The notes: generated from the letters alone by a model not told the origin. Numbered from the stretch's first letter, positions 1 through 15,175 are shown. The stretch: DNA of 64,000 nt from Aegilops tauschii subsp. strangulata (GCF_002575655.3 NC_053040.3:151591148-151655147), one strand, 5' to 3'. Made by a program: numbers and translations.

Positions 1-3000
1 ATAGAACAACAGGAGTGTTGTGTGATTTTTCGGGGTTTGTTTGGACATTTTTATGCATTAACTGAGTTTTCATTGCATTTTCTGTGCATAATTCAAATTT
101 GAACTACATGTACATGCTCTAGTGCATATAAATTGGTTGAAAAATCAAATCTGTGTCCTTGGGTGCATGCTTAGGTCCCATGCAAGAAATGGGAATGAAT
201 TTAAAACATCGGGGCACCGTTGATTACCGGCAAAACATTGAGATGCCTGGTTTTTAAATTCTAGTAAATCCAATACTCGTCTGAAATTCATGAAACTTGG
301 CATGCTATCATGGAGCGGCATCAACATGCCGTGGTACAAATTTTGTCCCAATTGGGGCAGGTTTGGGTATATGCTTCCCACAAACCGGAGCTTCTCACAA
401 CAAGCATGATGGTTTTCGGTAGGGAACGTGCCACCTTTGGGGACGAAACGATATCCATTGCTTCTTATTGCTTTCAAAATTTTTTCTCGTATCAACATAG
501 AACAACTGGAGTGTTGTGTGATTTTTCGGGGTTTGTTTGGACATTTTTATGCATTAACTGAGTTTTCAATGCATTTTCTGTGCATAAATCAAATTTGAAC
601 TACATGTACATGCTCTAGTGCATATAAATTGGTTGAAAAATCAAATATGTACTTGGGTGCATGCTTAGGTCCCATGCAAGAAATGGGAATGAAATTCTAA
701 CACCGGGGCATCGTTGATTGCCGGCAAAACATTGAGATGGCTGGTTTTTAAATTCTAGTAAATCCAAAACTCGTCTGTAATTCATGAAACTTGGCATGCT
801 ATCATGGAGCGGCATCAACATGCCGTGGTACAAATTTTGTCCCAATTGGGGCAGGTTTGGGTATATGCTTCCCACAAACCGGAGCTTCTCACAACAAGCA
901 TGATGGTTTTCGGTAGGGAACGTGCCACCTTTGGGGACGAAACGATATCCATTGCTTCTTATTGCTTTCAAATTTTTTTCTCGTATCAACATAGAACAAC
1001 TGGAGTGTTGTGTGATTTTTCGGGGTTTGTTTGGACATTTTTATGCATTAACTGAGTTTTCAATGCATTTTCTGTGCATAAATCAAATTTGAACTACATG
1101 TACATGCTCTAGTGCATATAAATTGGTTGAAAAATCAAATATGTACTTGGGTGCATGCTTAGGTCCCATGCAAGAAATGGGAATGAAATTCTAACACCGG
1201 GGCATCGTTGATTGCCGGCAAAACATTGAGATGGCTGGTTTTTAAATTCTAGTAAATCCAAAACTCGTCTGTAATTCATGAAACTTGGCATGCTACCATG
1301 GAGCGGCATCAACATGCCGTGGTACAAATTTTCTCCCATTTGGGGCAGGTTTGGGTATAGGCTTCTCACAAACCGGAGCTTCTCACAACAAGCATGATGG
1401 TTTTGGGTAGGGAACGTCTCACCTTTGTGGACGAAACGATATCCATTGCCTCTTATTGCTTTCATATTTTTTTCTCGTGTCAACATAGAACAACAGGAGT
1501 GTTGTGTGACTTTTTGTGATTTTTCGGGGTTCGTTTGGACATTTTTATGCATTAACTGAGTTTTCAATGCATTTTATCTGCATAATTCAAATTTGAACTA
1601 CATGCACATGCTCCAGTTCATATAAATTGGTTGAAAAATCAAATATGTGTCCTTGGGTGCATGCTTAGGTCCCATGCAAGAAATGGGAATGAATTTCAAA
1701 CACCGGGCCACCGATGATTGTCGGCAAAACATTGAGATGCCTGGTTTTTAAATTCTAGTAAATCCTAAACTCGTCTGAAATTCATGAAACTTGGCATGCT
1801 ATCAGGGGCGGCATCAACATGTCGTGGTACAAATTTTGTCCCATTTGGGGTAGGTTTGGGTATATGCTTCTCACAAACCGGAGCTTCTCACAACAAGCAT
1901 GATGGTTTTTAGTAGGGAACGTTCCACCTTTGTGGACGAAATGACATCCATTGCCTCTTATTGCTTTCAAATGTTTTTCTCGTGTCAACATAGAACAACA
2001 GGAGTGTTGTGTGATTTTTTGTGATTTTTCAGGGTTCGTTTGGACATTTTTATGCATTAACTCAGTTTTCAATGCATTTTATGTGCATAATTCAAATTTG
2101 AACTACATGCACATGCTCCAGTGCATATACATTGGTTGAAAAATCAAATATGTGTCCTTGGGTGCATGCTTAGGTCCCATGCAAGAAATGGGAATGAATT
2201 TCAAACACCGGGGCACCGTTGATTGCCGGCAAAACATTGAGATGCATGGTTTTTAGATTCTAGTAAATCCAAAACTCGTCTGAAATTCATGAAACTTGGC
2301 ATGCTATCATGGAGCGGCATCAACATGCCGGGGTACAAATTTTGTCCCATTTGGGGCAGGTTTGGGTATATGCTTCTCACAAACCGGAGCTTCTCACAAC
2401 AAGCATGATGGTTTTCGGTAGGGAACGTCCCACCTTTGTGGACAAAATGACATCCATTGCCTCTTATTGCTTTCAAATGTTTTTCTCGTGTCAACATAGA
2501 ACAACAGGAGTGTTGTGTGATTTTTTTGTGATTTTTCGGGGTTCGTTTGGACATTTTTATGCATTAACTGAGTTTTCAATGCATTTTATGTGCATAATTC
2601 AAATTTGAACTACATGCACATGCTCCAGTTCATATAAATTGGTTGAAAAATCAAATCTGTGTCCTTGGGTGCATGCTTAGGTCCCATGCAAGAAATGGGA
2701 ATGAATTTAAAACACCGGGCCACCGATGATTGCCGGCAAAACATTGAGATGCCTGGTTTTTAAATTCTAGTAAATCCAAAACTCGTCTGAAATTCATGAA
2801 ACTTGGCATGCTATCATGGAGCGGCATCAACATGCCGTGGTACAAATTTTGTCCCATTTGGGGCAGGTTTGGGTATATGCTTCTCACAAACCGAGCTTCT
2901 CACAACAAGCATGATGGTTTTCGGTAGGGAACGTCCCACCTTTGTGGACGAAATGATATCCATTGCCTCTTATTGCTTTCAAAAGTTTTTCTCGTGTCAA

Positions 3001-6000
3001 CATAGAACAACAGGAGTGTTGTGTTATTTTTTGGGGTTCGTTTGGACATTTTTATGCATTAACTGAGTTTTCAATGCATTTATGTGCATAATTCAAATTT
3101 GAACTACATGTACATGCTCGAGTGCATATAAAATGGTTGAAAAATCAAATATGTGTCCTTGGGTGCATGCTTAGGTCCCATGCAAGAAATGGGAATGAAT
3201 TTCAAACACCGGGGCATCGTTGATTGCCGGCAAAACATTGAGATGGCTGGTTTTTAAATTCTAGTAAATCCAAATCTCGTCTGAAATTCATGAAACTTGG
3301 CATGCTATCATGGAGCGGCATCAACATGCCGTGGTACAAATTTTGTCCCATTTTGGGCAGGTTTGGGTATATGCTTCTCACAAACCGGAGCTTCTCATAA
3401 CAAGCATGATGGTTTTCGGTAGGGAACGTCCCACCTTTGTGGACGAAACGATATCCATTACCTCTTATTGCTTTTAAAAATTTTCTCGTGTCAACATAGA
3501 ACAACAGGAGTGTTGTGTGATTTTTTGTGATTTTTCGGGGTTCGTTTGGACATTTTTATGCATTAACTGAGTTTTCAATGCATTTTATGTGCATAATTCA
3601 AATTCGAACTACATGCACATGCTCAAGTGCATATAAATTGGTTGAAAAATCAAATTTGTGTCCTTGGGTGCATGCTTATGTCCCATGCAAGAAATGGGAA
3701 TGAATTTCAAACACTCGGGCACCGTTGATTGCAGGCAAAACATTGAGATGCGTGGTTTTTAAATTATAGTAAATCCAAAACTTGTCTGAAATTCATGAAA
3801 CTTTGCATGTTATCATGTGGCGGCATCAACATGTCGTGGTACAAATTTTGTCCCATTTGGGGTAGGTTTGGGTATATGCTTCTCACAAACCGGAGCTTCT
3901 CACAACAAGCATGATGGTTTTCAGTAGGGAACGTCCCACCTTTGTGGACGAAATGACATCCATTGCCTCTTATTGCTTTCAAATGTTTTTCTCGTGTCAA
4001 CATAGAACAACAGGAGTGTTGTGTGATTTTTTTGTGATTTTTCGGGGTTCGTTTGGACATTTTTATGCATTAACTGAGTTTTCAATGCATTTTATGTGCA
4101 TAATTCAAATTTGAACTACATGCACATGCTCCAGTTCATATAAATTGGTTGAAAAATCAAATCTGTGTCCTTGGGTGCATGCTTAGGTCCCATGCAAGAA
4201 ATGGGAATGAATTTCAAACACCGGGCCACCGATGATTGCCGGCAAAACATTGAGATGCCTGGTTTTTAAATTCTAATAAATCCAAAACTCGTCTGAAATT
4301 CATGAAACTTGGCATGCTATCATGGAGCGGCATCAACATGCCGTGGTACAAATTTTGTCCCATTTGGGGCAGGTTTGGGTATATGCTTCTCACAAACCGG
4401 AGCTTCTCACAACAAGCATGATGGTTTTCGGTAGGGAACGTCCCACCTTTGTGGACGAAACGATATCCATTTCCTCTTATTGCTTTCAAATTTTTTTCTC
4501 GTGTCAACATAGAACAACAGGAGTGTTGTGTGATTTTTGTGATTTTTCGGGGTTCGTGGTGATGTTTTTATGCATTAACTGAGTTTTCAATGCATTTTAT
4601 GTGCATAATTCGAATTTGAACTACATGCACATGCTCCAGTTCATATAAATTGGTTGAAAAATCAAATCTGTGTCCTTGGGTGCATGCTTAGGTCCCATGC
4701 AAGAAATGGGAATGAATTTAAAACACCGGGCCACCGATGATTGCCGGCAAAACATTGAGATGCCTGGTTTTTAAATTCTAGTAAATCCAAAACTCGTCTG
4801 AAATTCATGAAACTTGGCATGCTATCATGGAGCGGCATCAACATGCCGTGGTACAAATTTTGTCCCATTTGGGGCAGGTTTGGGTATATGCTTCTCACAA
4901 ACCGGAGCTTCTCACAACAAGCATGATGGTTTTCGGTAGGGAACGTCCCACCTTTGTGGACGAAACGATATCCATTGCCTCTTATTGCTTTCAATTTTTT
5001 TTCTCGTGTCAACATAGAACAACAGGAGTGTTGCGTGATTTTTTGTGATTTTTCGGGGTTCGTTTGGACATTTTTATGCATTAACTGAGTTTTCAATGCA
5101 TTTTATGTGCATAATTCAAATTTGAACTACGTGCACATGCTCCAGTGCATATAAATTGGTTGAAAAATCAAATATGTGTCCTTGGGTGCATGCTTAGGTC
5201 CCATGCAAGAAATGGGAATGAATTTCAAACACCGGGGCACCATTGATTGCCGACAAAACATTGAGATGCCTGGTTTCTAAATTCTAGTAAATCCAAAACT
5301 TGTCTGAAATTCATGAAACTTTGCATGTTATCATGTGGCGGCATCAACATGTCGTGGTACAAATTTTGTCCCATTTGGGGTAGGTTTGGGTATATGCTTC
5401 TCACAAACCGGAGCTTCTCATAACAAGCATGATGGTTTTCGGTAGGGAACGTCCCACCTTTGTGGACGAAACGATATCCATTACCTCTTATTGCTTTCAA
5501 ATTTTTTCTCGTGTCAACATAGAACAACAGGAGTGTTGTGTGATTTTTTGTGATTTTTCGGGGTTCGTTTGGACATTTTTATGCATTAACTGAGTTTTCA
5601 ATGCATTTTATGTGCATAATTCTAATTCGAAATACATGCACATGCTCAAGTGCATATAAATTGGTTGAAAAATCAAATTTGTGTCCTTGGGTGCATGCTT
5701 ATGTCCCGTGCAAGAAATGGGAATGAATTTCAAACACTCGGGCACCGTTGATTGTAGGCAAAACATTGAGATGCGTGGTTTTTAAATTATAGTAAATCCA
5801 AAACACGTCTGAAATTCATGAAACTTGGCATGCTATCATGTGGCGGCATCGACATGTCGTGGTACAAATTTTGTCCCATTTGGGGTAGGTTTGGGTATAT
5901 GCTTCTCACAAACCGGAGCTTCTCACAACAAGCATGATGGTTTTCAGTAGGGAACGTCCCACCTTTGTGGACGAAATGACATCCATTGCCTCTTATTGCT

Positions 6001-9000
6001 TTCAAATGTTTTTCTCGTGTCAACATAGAACAACAGGAGTGTTGTGTGATTTTTTGTGATTTTTCGGGGTTCGTTTGGACATTTTTATGCATTAACTGAG
6101 TTTTCAATGCATTTTATGTGCATAATTCAAATTTGAACTACATGCACATGCTCCAGTGCATATACATTGGTTGAAAAATCAAATTTGTGTCCTTGGGTGC
6201 ATGCTTAGGTCCCATGCAAGAAATGGGAATGAATTTCAAACACCGGGGCACCGTTGATTTCCGGCGAAACATTGAGATGCCTGGTTTTTAGATTCTAGTA
6301 AATCCAAAACTCGTCTGAAATTCATGAAACTTGGCATGCTATCATGGAGCGGCATCAACATGCCGGGGTACAAATTTTGTCCCATTTGGGGCAGGTTTGG
6401 GTATATGCTTCTCACAAACCGGAGCTTCTCACAACAACCATGATGGTTTTCGGTAGGGAACGTCCCAGCTTTGTGGACGAAATGATATCCATTGCCTCTT
6501 ATTGCTTTCAAATGTTTTTCTCGTGTCAACATAGAACAACAGGAGTGTTGTGTGATTTTTCGGGGTTCGTTTGGACATTTTTATGCATTAACTGAGTTTT
6601 CAATGCATTTATGTGCATAATTCAAATTTGAACTACATGTACATGCTCGAGTGCATATAAAATGGTTGGAAAATCAAATATGTGTCCTTGGGTGCATGCT
6701 TAGGTCCCATGCAAGAAATGGGAATGAATTTCAAACACCGGGGGCATCGTTGATTGCCGGCAAAACATTGAGATGGCTGGTTTTTAAATTATAGTAAATC
6801 CAAATCTCGTCTGAAATTCATGAAACTTGGCATGCTATCATGGAGCGGCATCAACATGCCGTGGTACAAATTTTGTCCCATTTGGGGCAGGTTTGGGTAT
6901 ATGCTTCTCACAAACCGGAGCTTCTCATAACAAGCATGATGGTTTTCGGTAGGGAACGTCCCACCTTTGTGGACGAAATGATATCCATTACCTCTCATTG
7001 CTTTCAAATTTTTTTCTCGTATCAACATAGAACAACTGGAGTGTTGTGTGATTTTTCGGGGTTCGTTTGGACATTTTTATGCATTAACTGAGTTTTCAAT
7101 GCATTTATGTGCATAATTCAAATTTGAACGACATGCATATGCTCCACTGCATATAAGTTGGTTGAAAAATCATGTGTCCTCGGGTGCATGCTTAGGTCCC
7201 ATGCAAGAAATGGGAATGAATTTCAAACATTCGGGCACCGTTGATTGCCGGCAAAACATTGAGATGCGTGGTTTTTAAATTATAGTAAATCCAAAACTCG
7301 TCTGAAATTCATGAAACTTGGCATGCTATCATGTGGCGGCATCAACATGTCGTGGTACAAATTTTGTCCCATTTGGGGTAGGTTTGGGTATATGCTTCTC
7401 ACAACAAGCATGATGGTTTCCGGTAGGGAACGTGCCACCTTTGGGGACGAAACGATATCCATTGCCTCTTATTGCTTTCAAATTTTTTTCTCATGTCAAC
7501 ATAGAACAACTGGACCGTTGTGTGATTTTTCGGGGTTTGTTTGGACATTTTTATGCATTAACTGAGTTTTCAATGCATTTTATGTGCATAATTCAAATCT
7601 GAACTACATGCACATGCTCCAGTGCATATACATTGGTTGAAAAATCAAATTTGTGTCCTTGGGTGCATGCTTAGGTCCCATGCAAGAAATGGGAATGAAT
7701 TTCAAACACCGGGCCACCGTTGATTGCCGGCAAAACATTGAGATGCCTGGTTTTTAAAATCTAGTAAATCCAAAACTCGTTTGAAATTCATGAAACTTGG
7801 CATGCTATCATGGAGCGGCATGAACATGCCGTGGTACAAATTTTGTCCCATTTGGGGCAGGTTTGGGTATATCTTCCCACAAACCGGAGCTTCTCACAAC
7901 AAGCATGATGGTTTTCGGTAGGGAACGTGCCACCTTTGGGGACGAAACGATATCCATTGCCTCTTATTGCTTTCAAATTTTTTTCTCGTGTCAACATAGA
8001 ACAACAGGAGTGTTGTGTGATTTTTCGGGGTTTGTTTGGACATTTTTATGCATTAACTGAGTTTTCATTGCATTTTCTGTGCATAATTCAAATTTGAACT
8101 ACATGTACATGCTCTAGTGCATATAAATTGGTTGAAAAATCAAATCTGTGTCCTTGGGTGCATGCTTAGGTCCCATGCAAGAAATGGGAATGAATTTAAA
8201 ACATCGGGGCACCGTTGATTGCCGGCAAAACATTGAGATGCCTGGTTTTTAAATTCTAGTAAATCCAATACTCGTCTGAAATTCATGAAACTTGGCATGC
8301 TATCATGGAGCGGCATCAACATGCCGTGGTACAAATTTTGTCCCAATTGGGGCAGGTTTGGGTATATGCTTCCCACAAACCGGAGCTTCTCACAACAAGC
8401 ATGATGGTTTTCGGTAGGGAACGTGCCACCTTTGGGGACGAAACGATATCCATTGCTTCTTATTGCTTTCAAATTTTTTTCTCGTATCAACATAGAACAA
8501 CTGGAGTGTTGTGTGATTTTTCGGGGTTTGTTTGGACATTTTTATGCATTAACTGAGTTTTCAATGCATTTTCTGTGCATAATTCAAATTAGAACTACAT
8601 GTACATGCTCTAGTGCATATAAATTGGTTGAAAAATCAAATATGTACTTGGGTGCATGCTTAGGTCCCATGCAAGAAATGGGAATGAAATTCAAACACCG
8701 GGGCATCGTTGATTGCCGGCAAAACATTGAGATGGCTGGTTTTTAAATTCTAGTAAATCCAAAACTCGTCTGTAATTCATCAAACTTGGCATGCTACCAT
8801 GGAGCGGCATCAACATGCCGTGGTACAAATTTTGTCCCATTTGGGGCAGGTTTGGGTATATGCTTCTCACAAACCGGAGCTTCTCACAACAAGCATGATG
8901 GTTTTCGGTAGGGAACGTCCCACCTTTGTGGACGAAACGATATCCATTGCCTCTTATTGCTTTCAAGTATTTTTCTCGTGTCAACATAGAACAACAGGAG

Positions 9001-12000
9001 TATTTTGTGATTTTTCGGGGTTCGTTTGGACATTTTTATGCATTAACTGAGTTTTCAATGCATTTTATGTGCATAATTAAAATTTGAACTACATGCACAT
9101 GCTCCAGTGCATATAAATTGGTTGAAAAATCAAATCTGTGTCCTTGGGTGCATGCTTAGGTCCCATGCAAGAAATGGGAATGAATTTCAAACACCGGGGC
9201 ACCGTTGATTGCTGTCAAACATTGAGATGCCTGGTTTTTAAATTCTATTAAATCCAATACTCGTTTGAAATTCATGAAACTTGGCATGCTATCATGGAGC
9301 GGCATCAACATGCCGTGGTACAAATTTTGTCCCATTTGGGGCAGGTTCGGGTATATGCTTCTCACAAACCGGAGCTTCTCACAACAAGCTTGATGGTTTC
9401 GGTAGGGAACGTGCCACCTTTGGGGACGAAACGATATCCATTGCCTCTTATTGCTTTCAATTTTTTTTCTCGTGTCAACATAGAACAACAGGACTGTTGT
9501 GTGATTTTTCGGGGTTCGTCTGGACATTTTTATGAATTAACTGAGTTTTCAATGCATTTTATGTGCATAATTCAAATTTAAACTACATGCACATGCTCCA
9601 GTGCATATAAATTGGTTGAAAAATCAAATATGTGTTCTTGGATGCATGCTTAGTCCCATGCAAGAAATGGGAATGAATTTCAAAAACCGGGGCATCGTTG
9701 ATTGCCGGCAAAACATTGAGATGGCTGGTTTTTAAATTCTAGTAAATCCAAAACTCGTCTGAAATTCATGAAACTTGGCATGCTATCATGGAGCGGCATC
9801 AACATGCCGTGGTACAAATTTTGTCCCATTTGGGCAGGTTTGGGTATATGCTTCTCACAAACCGTAGCTTCTCACAACAAGCATGATGGTTTTCGGTAGC
9901 GAACGTCCCACCTTTCTGGACGAAATGGTATCCATTGCCTCTTATTGCTTTCAAATGTTTTTCTCGTGTCAACATAGAACAACTGGAGTGTTGTGTGATT
10001 TTTCGGGGTTCGTTTGGACATTTTTATGCATTAACTGAGTTTTCAATGCATTTATGTGCATAATTCAAATTTGAACTACATGTACATGCTCGAGTGCAGA
10101 AAAAATGGTTGAAAAATCAAATATGTGTCCTTGGGTGCATGCTTAGGTCCCATGCAAGAAATGGGAATGAATTTCAAACACCGGGGCATCGTTGATTGCC
10201 GGCAAAACATTGAGATGGCTGGTTTTTAAATTCTAGTAAATCCAAATCTTGTCTGAAATTCATGAAACTTGGCATGCTATCATGGAGCGGCATCAACATG
10301 CCGTGGTACAAAATTTGTCCCATTTGGGGCAGGTTTGGGTATATGCTTCTCACAAACCGGAGCTTCTCATAACAAGCATGATGGTTTTCGGTAGGGAACG
10401 TCCCACCTTTGTGGACGAAACGATATCCATTACCTCTTATTGCTTTCAATTTTTTTTCTCGTGTCAACATAGAACAACAGGAGTGTTGTGTGATTTTTCG
10501 GGGTTCGTTTGGACATTTTTATGCATTAACTGAGTTTTCAATGCATTTATGTGCACAATTCAAATTTGAACGACATGCACATGCTCCAGTGCATATAAGT
10601 TGGTTGAAAAATCATGTGTCCTTGGGTGCATGCTTAGGTCCCATGCAAGAAATGGGAATGAAATTCAAACACCGGGGCATCGTTGATTGCCGGCAAAACA
10701 TTGAGATGGCTGGTTTTTAAATTCTAGTAAATCCAAAACTCGTCTGTAATTCATGAAACTTGGCATGCTATCATGTGGCAGCATCAACATGCCGTGGTAC
10801 CAATTTTGTCCCATTTGGGGCAGGTTTGGGTATATGCTTCTCACAAACCGGAGCTTCTCACAACAAGCATGATGGTTTTCGGTAGGGAACGTCCCACCTT
10901 TGTGGACGACACGATATCCATTGCCTCTTATTGCTTTCAATTTTTTTCTCGTGTCAACATAGAACGACAGGAGTATTTTGTGATTTTTCGGGGTTCGTTT
11001 GGACATTTTTATGCATTAACTGAGTTTTCAATGCATTTTATGTGCATAATTCAAATTTGAACTACATGCACATGCTCTAGTGCATATAAATTGGTTGAAA
11101 AATCAAATATGTGTCCTTGGGTGCATGCTTAGGTCCCATGCAAGAAATGGGAATGAATTTAAAACACCGGGGCACCGATGATTGCCGGCAAAACATTGAG
11201 ATGCCTGGTTTTTAAATTCTAGTAAATCCAATACTCGTCTGGAATTCATGAAACTTGGCATGCTATCATGGAGCGGCATCAACATGTCGTGGTACAAATT
11301 TTGTCCCATTTGGGGCAGGTTTGGGTATATGCTTCTCACAAACCGGAGCTTCTCACAACAAGCATGATGGTTTTCGGTAGGGAACGTGGCACCTTTGGGG
11401 ACGAAACGATATCCATTGCCTCTTATTGCTTTCAAATTTTTTTCTCGTGTCAACATAGAACAACTGGTGTGTTTTGTGATTTTTCGGGGTTTGTTTGGAC
11501 ATTTTAATGCATTAACTGAGTTTTCAATTCATTTTCTGTGCATAATTCAAATTTGAACTACATGTACATGCTCTAGTGCATATAAATTGGTTGAAAAATC
11601 AAATCTGTGTCCTTGGGTGCATGCTTAGGTCCCATGCAAGAAATGGGAATGAATTTCAAACATCGGGGCACCGTTGATTGCCCGCAAAACATTGAGATGC
11701 CTGGTTTTTAAATTCTAGTAAATCCAATACTCGTCTGAAATTCATGAAACTTGGCATGCTATCATGGAGCGGCATCAACATGCCGTGGTACAAATTTTGT
11801 CCCATTTGGGGCAGGTTTGGGTATATGCTTCCCACAAACCGGAGCTTCTCACAACAAGCATGATGGTTTTCGGTAGGGAACGTGCCACCTTTGGGGACGA
11901 AACGATATCCATTGCCTCTTATTGCTTTCAAATTTTTTTCTCGTATCAACATAGAACAACTGGAGTGTTGTGTGATTTTTCGGGGTTTGTTTGGACATTT

Positions 12001-14732
12001 TTATGCATGAACTGAGTTTTCAATGCATTTTCTGTGCATAATTCAAATTTGAACTACATGTACATGCTCTAGTGCATATAAATTGGTTGAAAAATCAAAT
12101 ATGTGTCCTTGGGTGCATGCTTAGGTCCCATGCAAGAAATGGGAATGAAATTCAAACACCGGGGCATCGTTGAGTGCCGGCAAAACATTGAGATGGCTGG
12201 TTTTTAAATTCTAGTAAATCCAAAACTCGTCTGTAATTCATGAAACTTGGCATGCTATCATGGAGCGGCATCAACATGCCGTGGTACAAATTTTCTCCCA
12301 TTTGGGGCAGGTTCGGGTATATGCTTCTCACAAACCGGAGCTTCTCACAACAAGCATGATGGTTTTCGGTAGGGAACGTCCCACCTTTGTGGACGAAACG
12401 ATATCCATTGCCTCTTATTGCTTTCAAATTTTTTTCTCGTGTCAACATAGAACAACAGGAGTATTGTGTGATTTTTTGTGATTTTTCGGGGTTCGTTTGG
12501 ACATTTTTATGCATGAACTGAGTTTTCAATGCATTTTATGTGCATAATTCAAATTTGAACTACATGCACATGCTCCAGTGCATATAAATTGGTTGAAAAA
12601 TCAAATCTGTGTCCTTGTGTGCATGCTTAGGTCCCATGCAAGAAATGGGAATGAATTTCAAACTCCGGGGCACCGTTGATTGCTGGCAAAACATTGAGAT
12701 GGCTGGTTTTTAAATTCTAGTAAATCCAATACTCGTCTGAAATTCATGAAACTTGGCATGCTATCATGGAGCGGCATCAACATGCCGTGGTACAAATTTT
12801 GTCCCATTTGGGGCAGGTTCGGGTATATGCTTCTCACAAACCGGAGCTTCTCACAACAAGCTTGATGGTTTTGGGTAGGGAACGTGCCACCTTTGGGGAC
12901 GAAACGATATCTATTGCCTCTTATTGCTTTCAAATTTTTTTCTCGTGTCAACATAGAACAATAGGACTGTTGTGTGATTTTTCGGGGTTCGTTTGGACAT
13001 TTTTGTGAATTAACTGAGTTTTCAATGCATTTTATGTGCATAATTCAAATTTAAACTACATGCACATGCTCTAGTGCATATAAATTGGTTGAAAAATCAA
13101 ATATGTGTCCTTGGATGCATGCTTAGTCCCATGCAAGAAATGGGAATGAATTTCAAACACCGGGGCATCGTTGATTGCCGGCAAAACATTGAGATGGCTG
13201 GTTTTTAAATTCTAGTAAATCCAAAACTCGTCTGAAATTCATGAAACTTGGCATGCTATCATGGAGCGGCATCAACATGCCGTGGTACAAATTTTGTCCC
13301 ATTTGGGGCAGGTTTGGGTATATGCTTCTCACAAACCGGAGCTTCTCACAACAAGCATGATGGTTTTCGGTAGGGAACGTCCCATCTTTGTGGACGAAAT
13401 GATATCCATTGCCTCTTATTGCTTTCATTTTTTTCTCGTGTCAACATAGAACAACAGGAGTGTTGTGTGATTTTTTGTGATTTTTCGGGGTTCGTTTGGA
13501 CATTTTTATGCATTAACCGAGTTTTCAATGCATTTTATGTGCATAGTTCAAATTTGAACTACATGCACATGCTCTAGTGCATGGAAGTTGGTTGAAAAAT
13601 CATGTGTCCTTTGGTGCATGCTTAGGTCCCATGCAAGAAATGGGAATGAATTTCAAACACCGGGGCACCGTTGATTGCCGGCAAAACATTGAGATGCCTG
13701 ATTTTTAAATTATTGTAAATCCAAAACTCGTCTGAAATTTATGAAACTTGGCATGCAATCATGGAGCGGCATCAACATGCCGTGGTACCAATTTTGTCCC
13801 ATTTGGGGCGGGTTTGGGTATATGCTTCTCACAAACCGGAGCTTCTCACAACAAGCATGATGGTTTTCGGTAGGGAACGTCCCACCTTTGTGGACGAAAC
13901 GATATCCATTGCCTCTTATTGCTTTCAATTTTTTTTCTCGTGTCAACATAGAACAACAGGGGTATTATGTGATTTTTTTGTGATTTTTCGGGGTCCGTTT
14001 GGACATTTTTATGCATTAACTGAGTTTTCAATGCATTTTATGTGCATAATTCAAATTTGAACTACATGCACATGCTCCAGTGCATATAAATTGGTTGAAA
14101 AATCAAATCTATGTCCTTGGGTGCATGCTTTGGTCCCATGCAAGAAATGGGAATGAATTTCAAACACCGGGGCACCGTTGATGGCCAGCAAAACATTGAG
14201 ATGCCTGGTTTTTAAATTCTAGTAAATCCAAAACTCGTCTGTAATTCATGAAACTTGGCATGCTATCATGGAGCGGCATCAACATGCCATGGTACAAATT
14301 TTGTCCCATTTGGGGCAGGTTTGGGTATATGCTTCTCACAAACCGGAGCTTCTCACAACAAGCATGATGGTTTTCGGTAGGGAACGCGCCACCTTTGGGG
14401 ACGAAACGATATCCATTGCCTCTTATTGCTTTCAATTTTTTTTCTCGTGTCAACATTGAACAACTGGACCGTTGTGTGATTTTTCGGGGGTCGTTTGGAC
14501 ATTTTTATGCATTAACTGAGTTTTCAATGCATTTTATGTGCATAATTCAAATTTGAACTACATGCACATGCTCCAGTGCATATAAATTGGTTGAAAAATC
14601 AAATATGTGTCCTTGGGTGCATGCTTAGGTCCCATGCAACAAATGGGAATGAATTTCAAACACCAGGGCATTGTTGATTGCCGGCAAAACATTGAGATGC
14701 CTGGTTTTTAAATTCTAGTAAATCCAAAACTC
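1..14732. repeat. Tandem satellite array, ~500-bp unit, ~29 copies
   Basis: A head-to-tail array fills the first 14.7 kb and runs off the left edge. The anchor ATGGAGCGGCATCAACATG, or a variant, recurs near 310, 804, 1298, 1802, 2309, 2815, 3309, 3815, 4322, 4827 and so on to 14268: 29 anchors spaced about 480-508 bp. Two subfamilies are mixed. One has GTGCCACCTTTGGGGAC, the other GTCCCACCTTTGTGGAC, often with a 9-base duplication (TTTTTGTGA) before the TTTCGGGG block. Each unit contains a short inverted repeat (CGGCAT/ATGCCG around CAAC) and several GCATGC-type palindromes. The minus strand stays open for about 100 codons in most units; I read this as a by-product of copy similarity, not as genes. 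I cannot name the satellite family with confidence. Confidence 0.95.
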
Positions 14733-14808
14733 TGTTAACCATTCACGTGACGCCACGTGTCTTGGTTTTATTGGCTATTGGAGGTGCTGTGCGGATAGCT
14801 GCTTGACC

Positions 14809-14950
14809 TTGACTGAACGGGAGGCGTGCGAGCGCCGTCCGGTGCGCAGGCTGACCGAGAGGCGTGCAAGTTGTCCTTGAGTGCACAGGCTCACCGGGAA
14901 GCGTGCGAGCTGTATGCTGCGCAGGCTCACTGGGAAGCAAGCCCTTTGAC
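14809..14950. repeat. Short GC-rich direct repeats near CACTA left side
   Basis: Three degenerate copies of a roughly 45-base motif with the core GGCGTGCGAGCTG and GCAGGCTCACCGGGAAGC follow one another. They resemble the subterminal direct repeats that flank grass CACTA elements. No coding role is apparent. Confidence 0.5.
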
Positions 14951-15035
14951 TTCCATGGCCGCCCGTCTTGCTCGCATCCTCTCCATTAATGGCGCCCAAG
15001 CCGCGGTTTAATTTGCTTTTTAAATATAAAACACT

Positions 15036-15175
15036 CATCGCAAACGTTTTAGTTAGAACAACCGTATGCAAACCGACAGCTTCCCCAGGAAGCCGAGAGA
15101 AAATGTGCTGAGCAGGATTTCTGCAGCTCTTGATTGCAAACGTTTTAGATAGAACACCCGTATGCAAAGTGAGAG
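15036..15175. repeat. CACTA subterminal-type repeat pair
   Basis: Two copies of GCAAACGTTTTAG followed by TAGAACA and CCGTATGCAAA, about 94 bases apart. The same GCAAACGTTTT core recurs next to the right terminus near 19974. This links the left part of the region to the right CACTA end. Confidence 0.5.

Noticed and set aside
145..14459. Dozens of 60-150 residue ORFs on both strands across the first 14.7 kb, nearly identical to one another
   Set aside because: They recur with the satellite unit, overlap each other on opposite strands, differ in length with each small indel and show no domain. They are satellite by-products.
1..14732. CRISPR-like regular repeat
   Set aside because: The unit is about 500 bp with no unique spacers and the genome is a plant.
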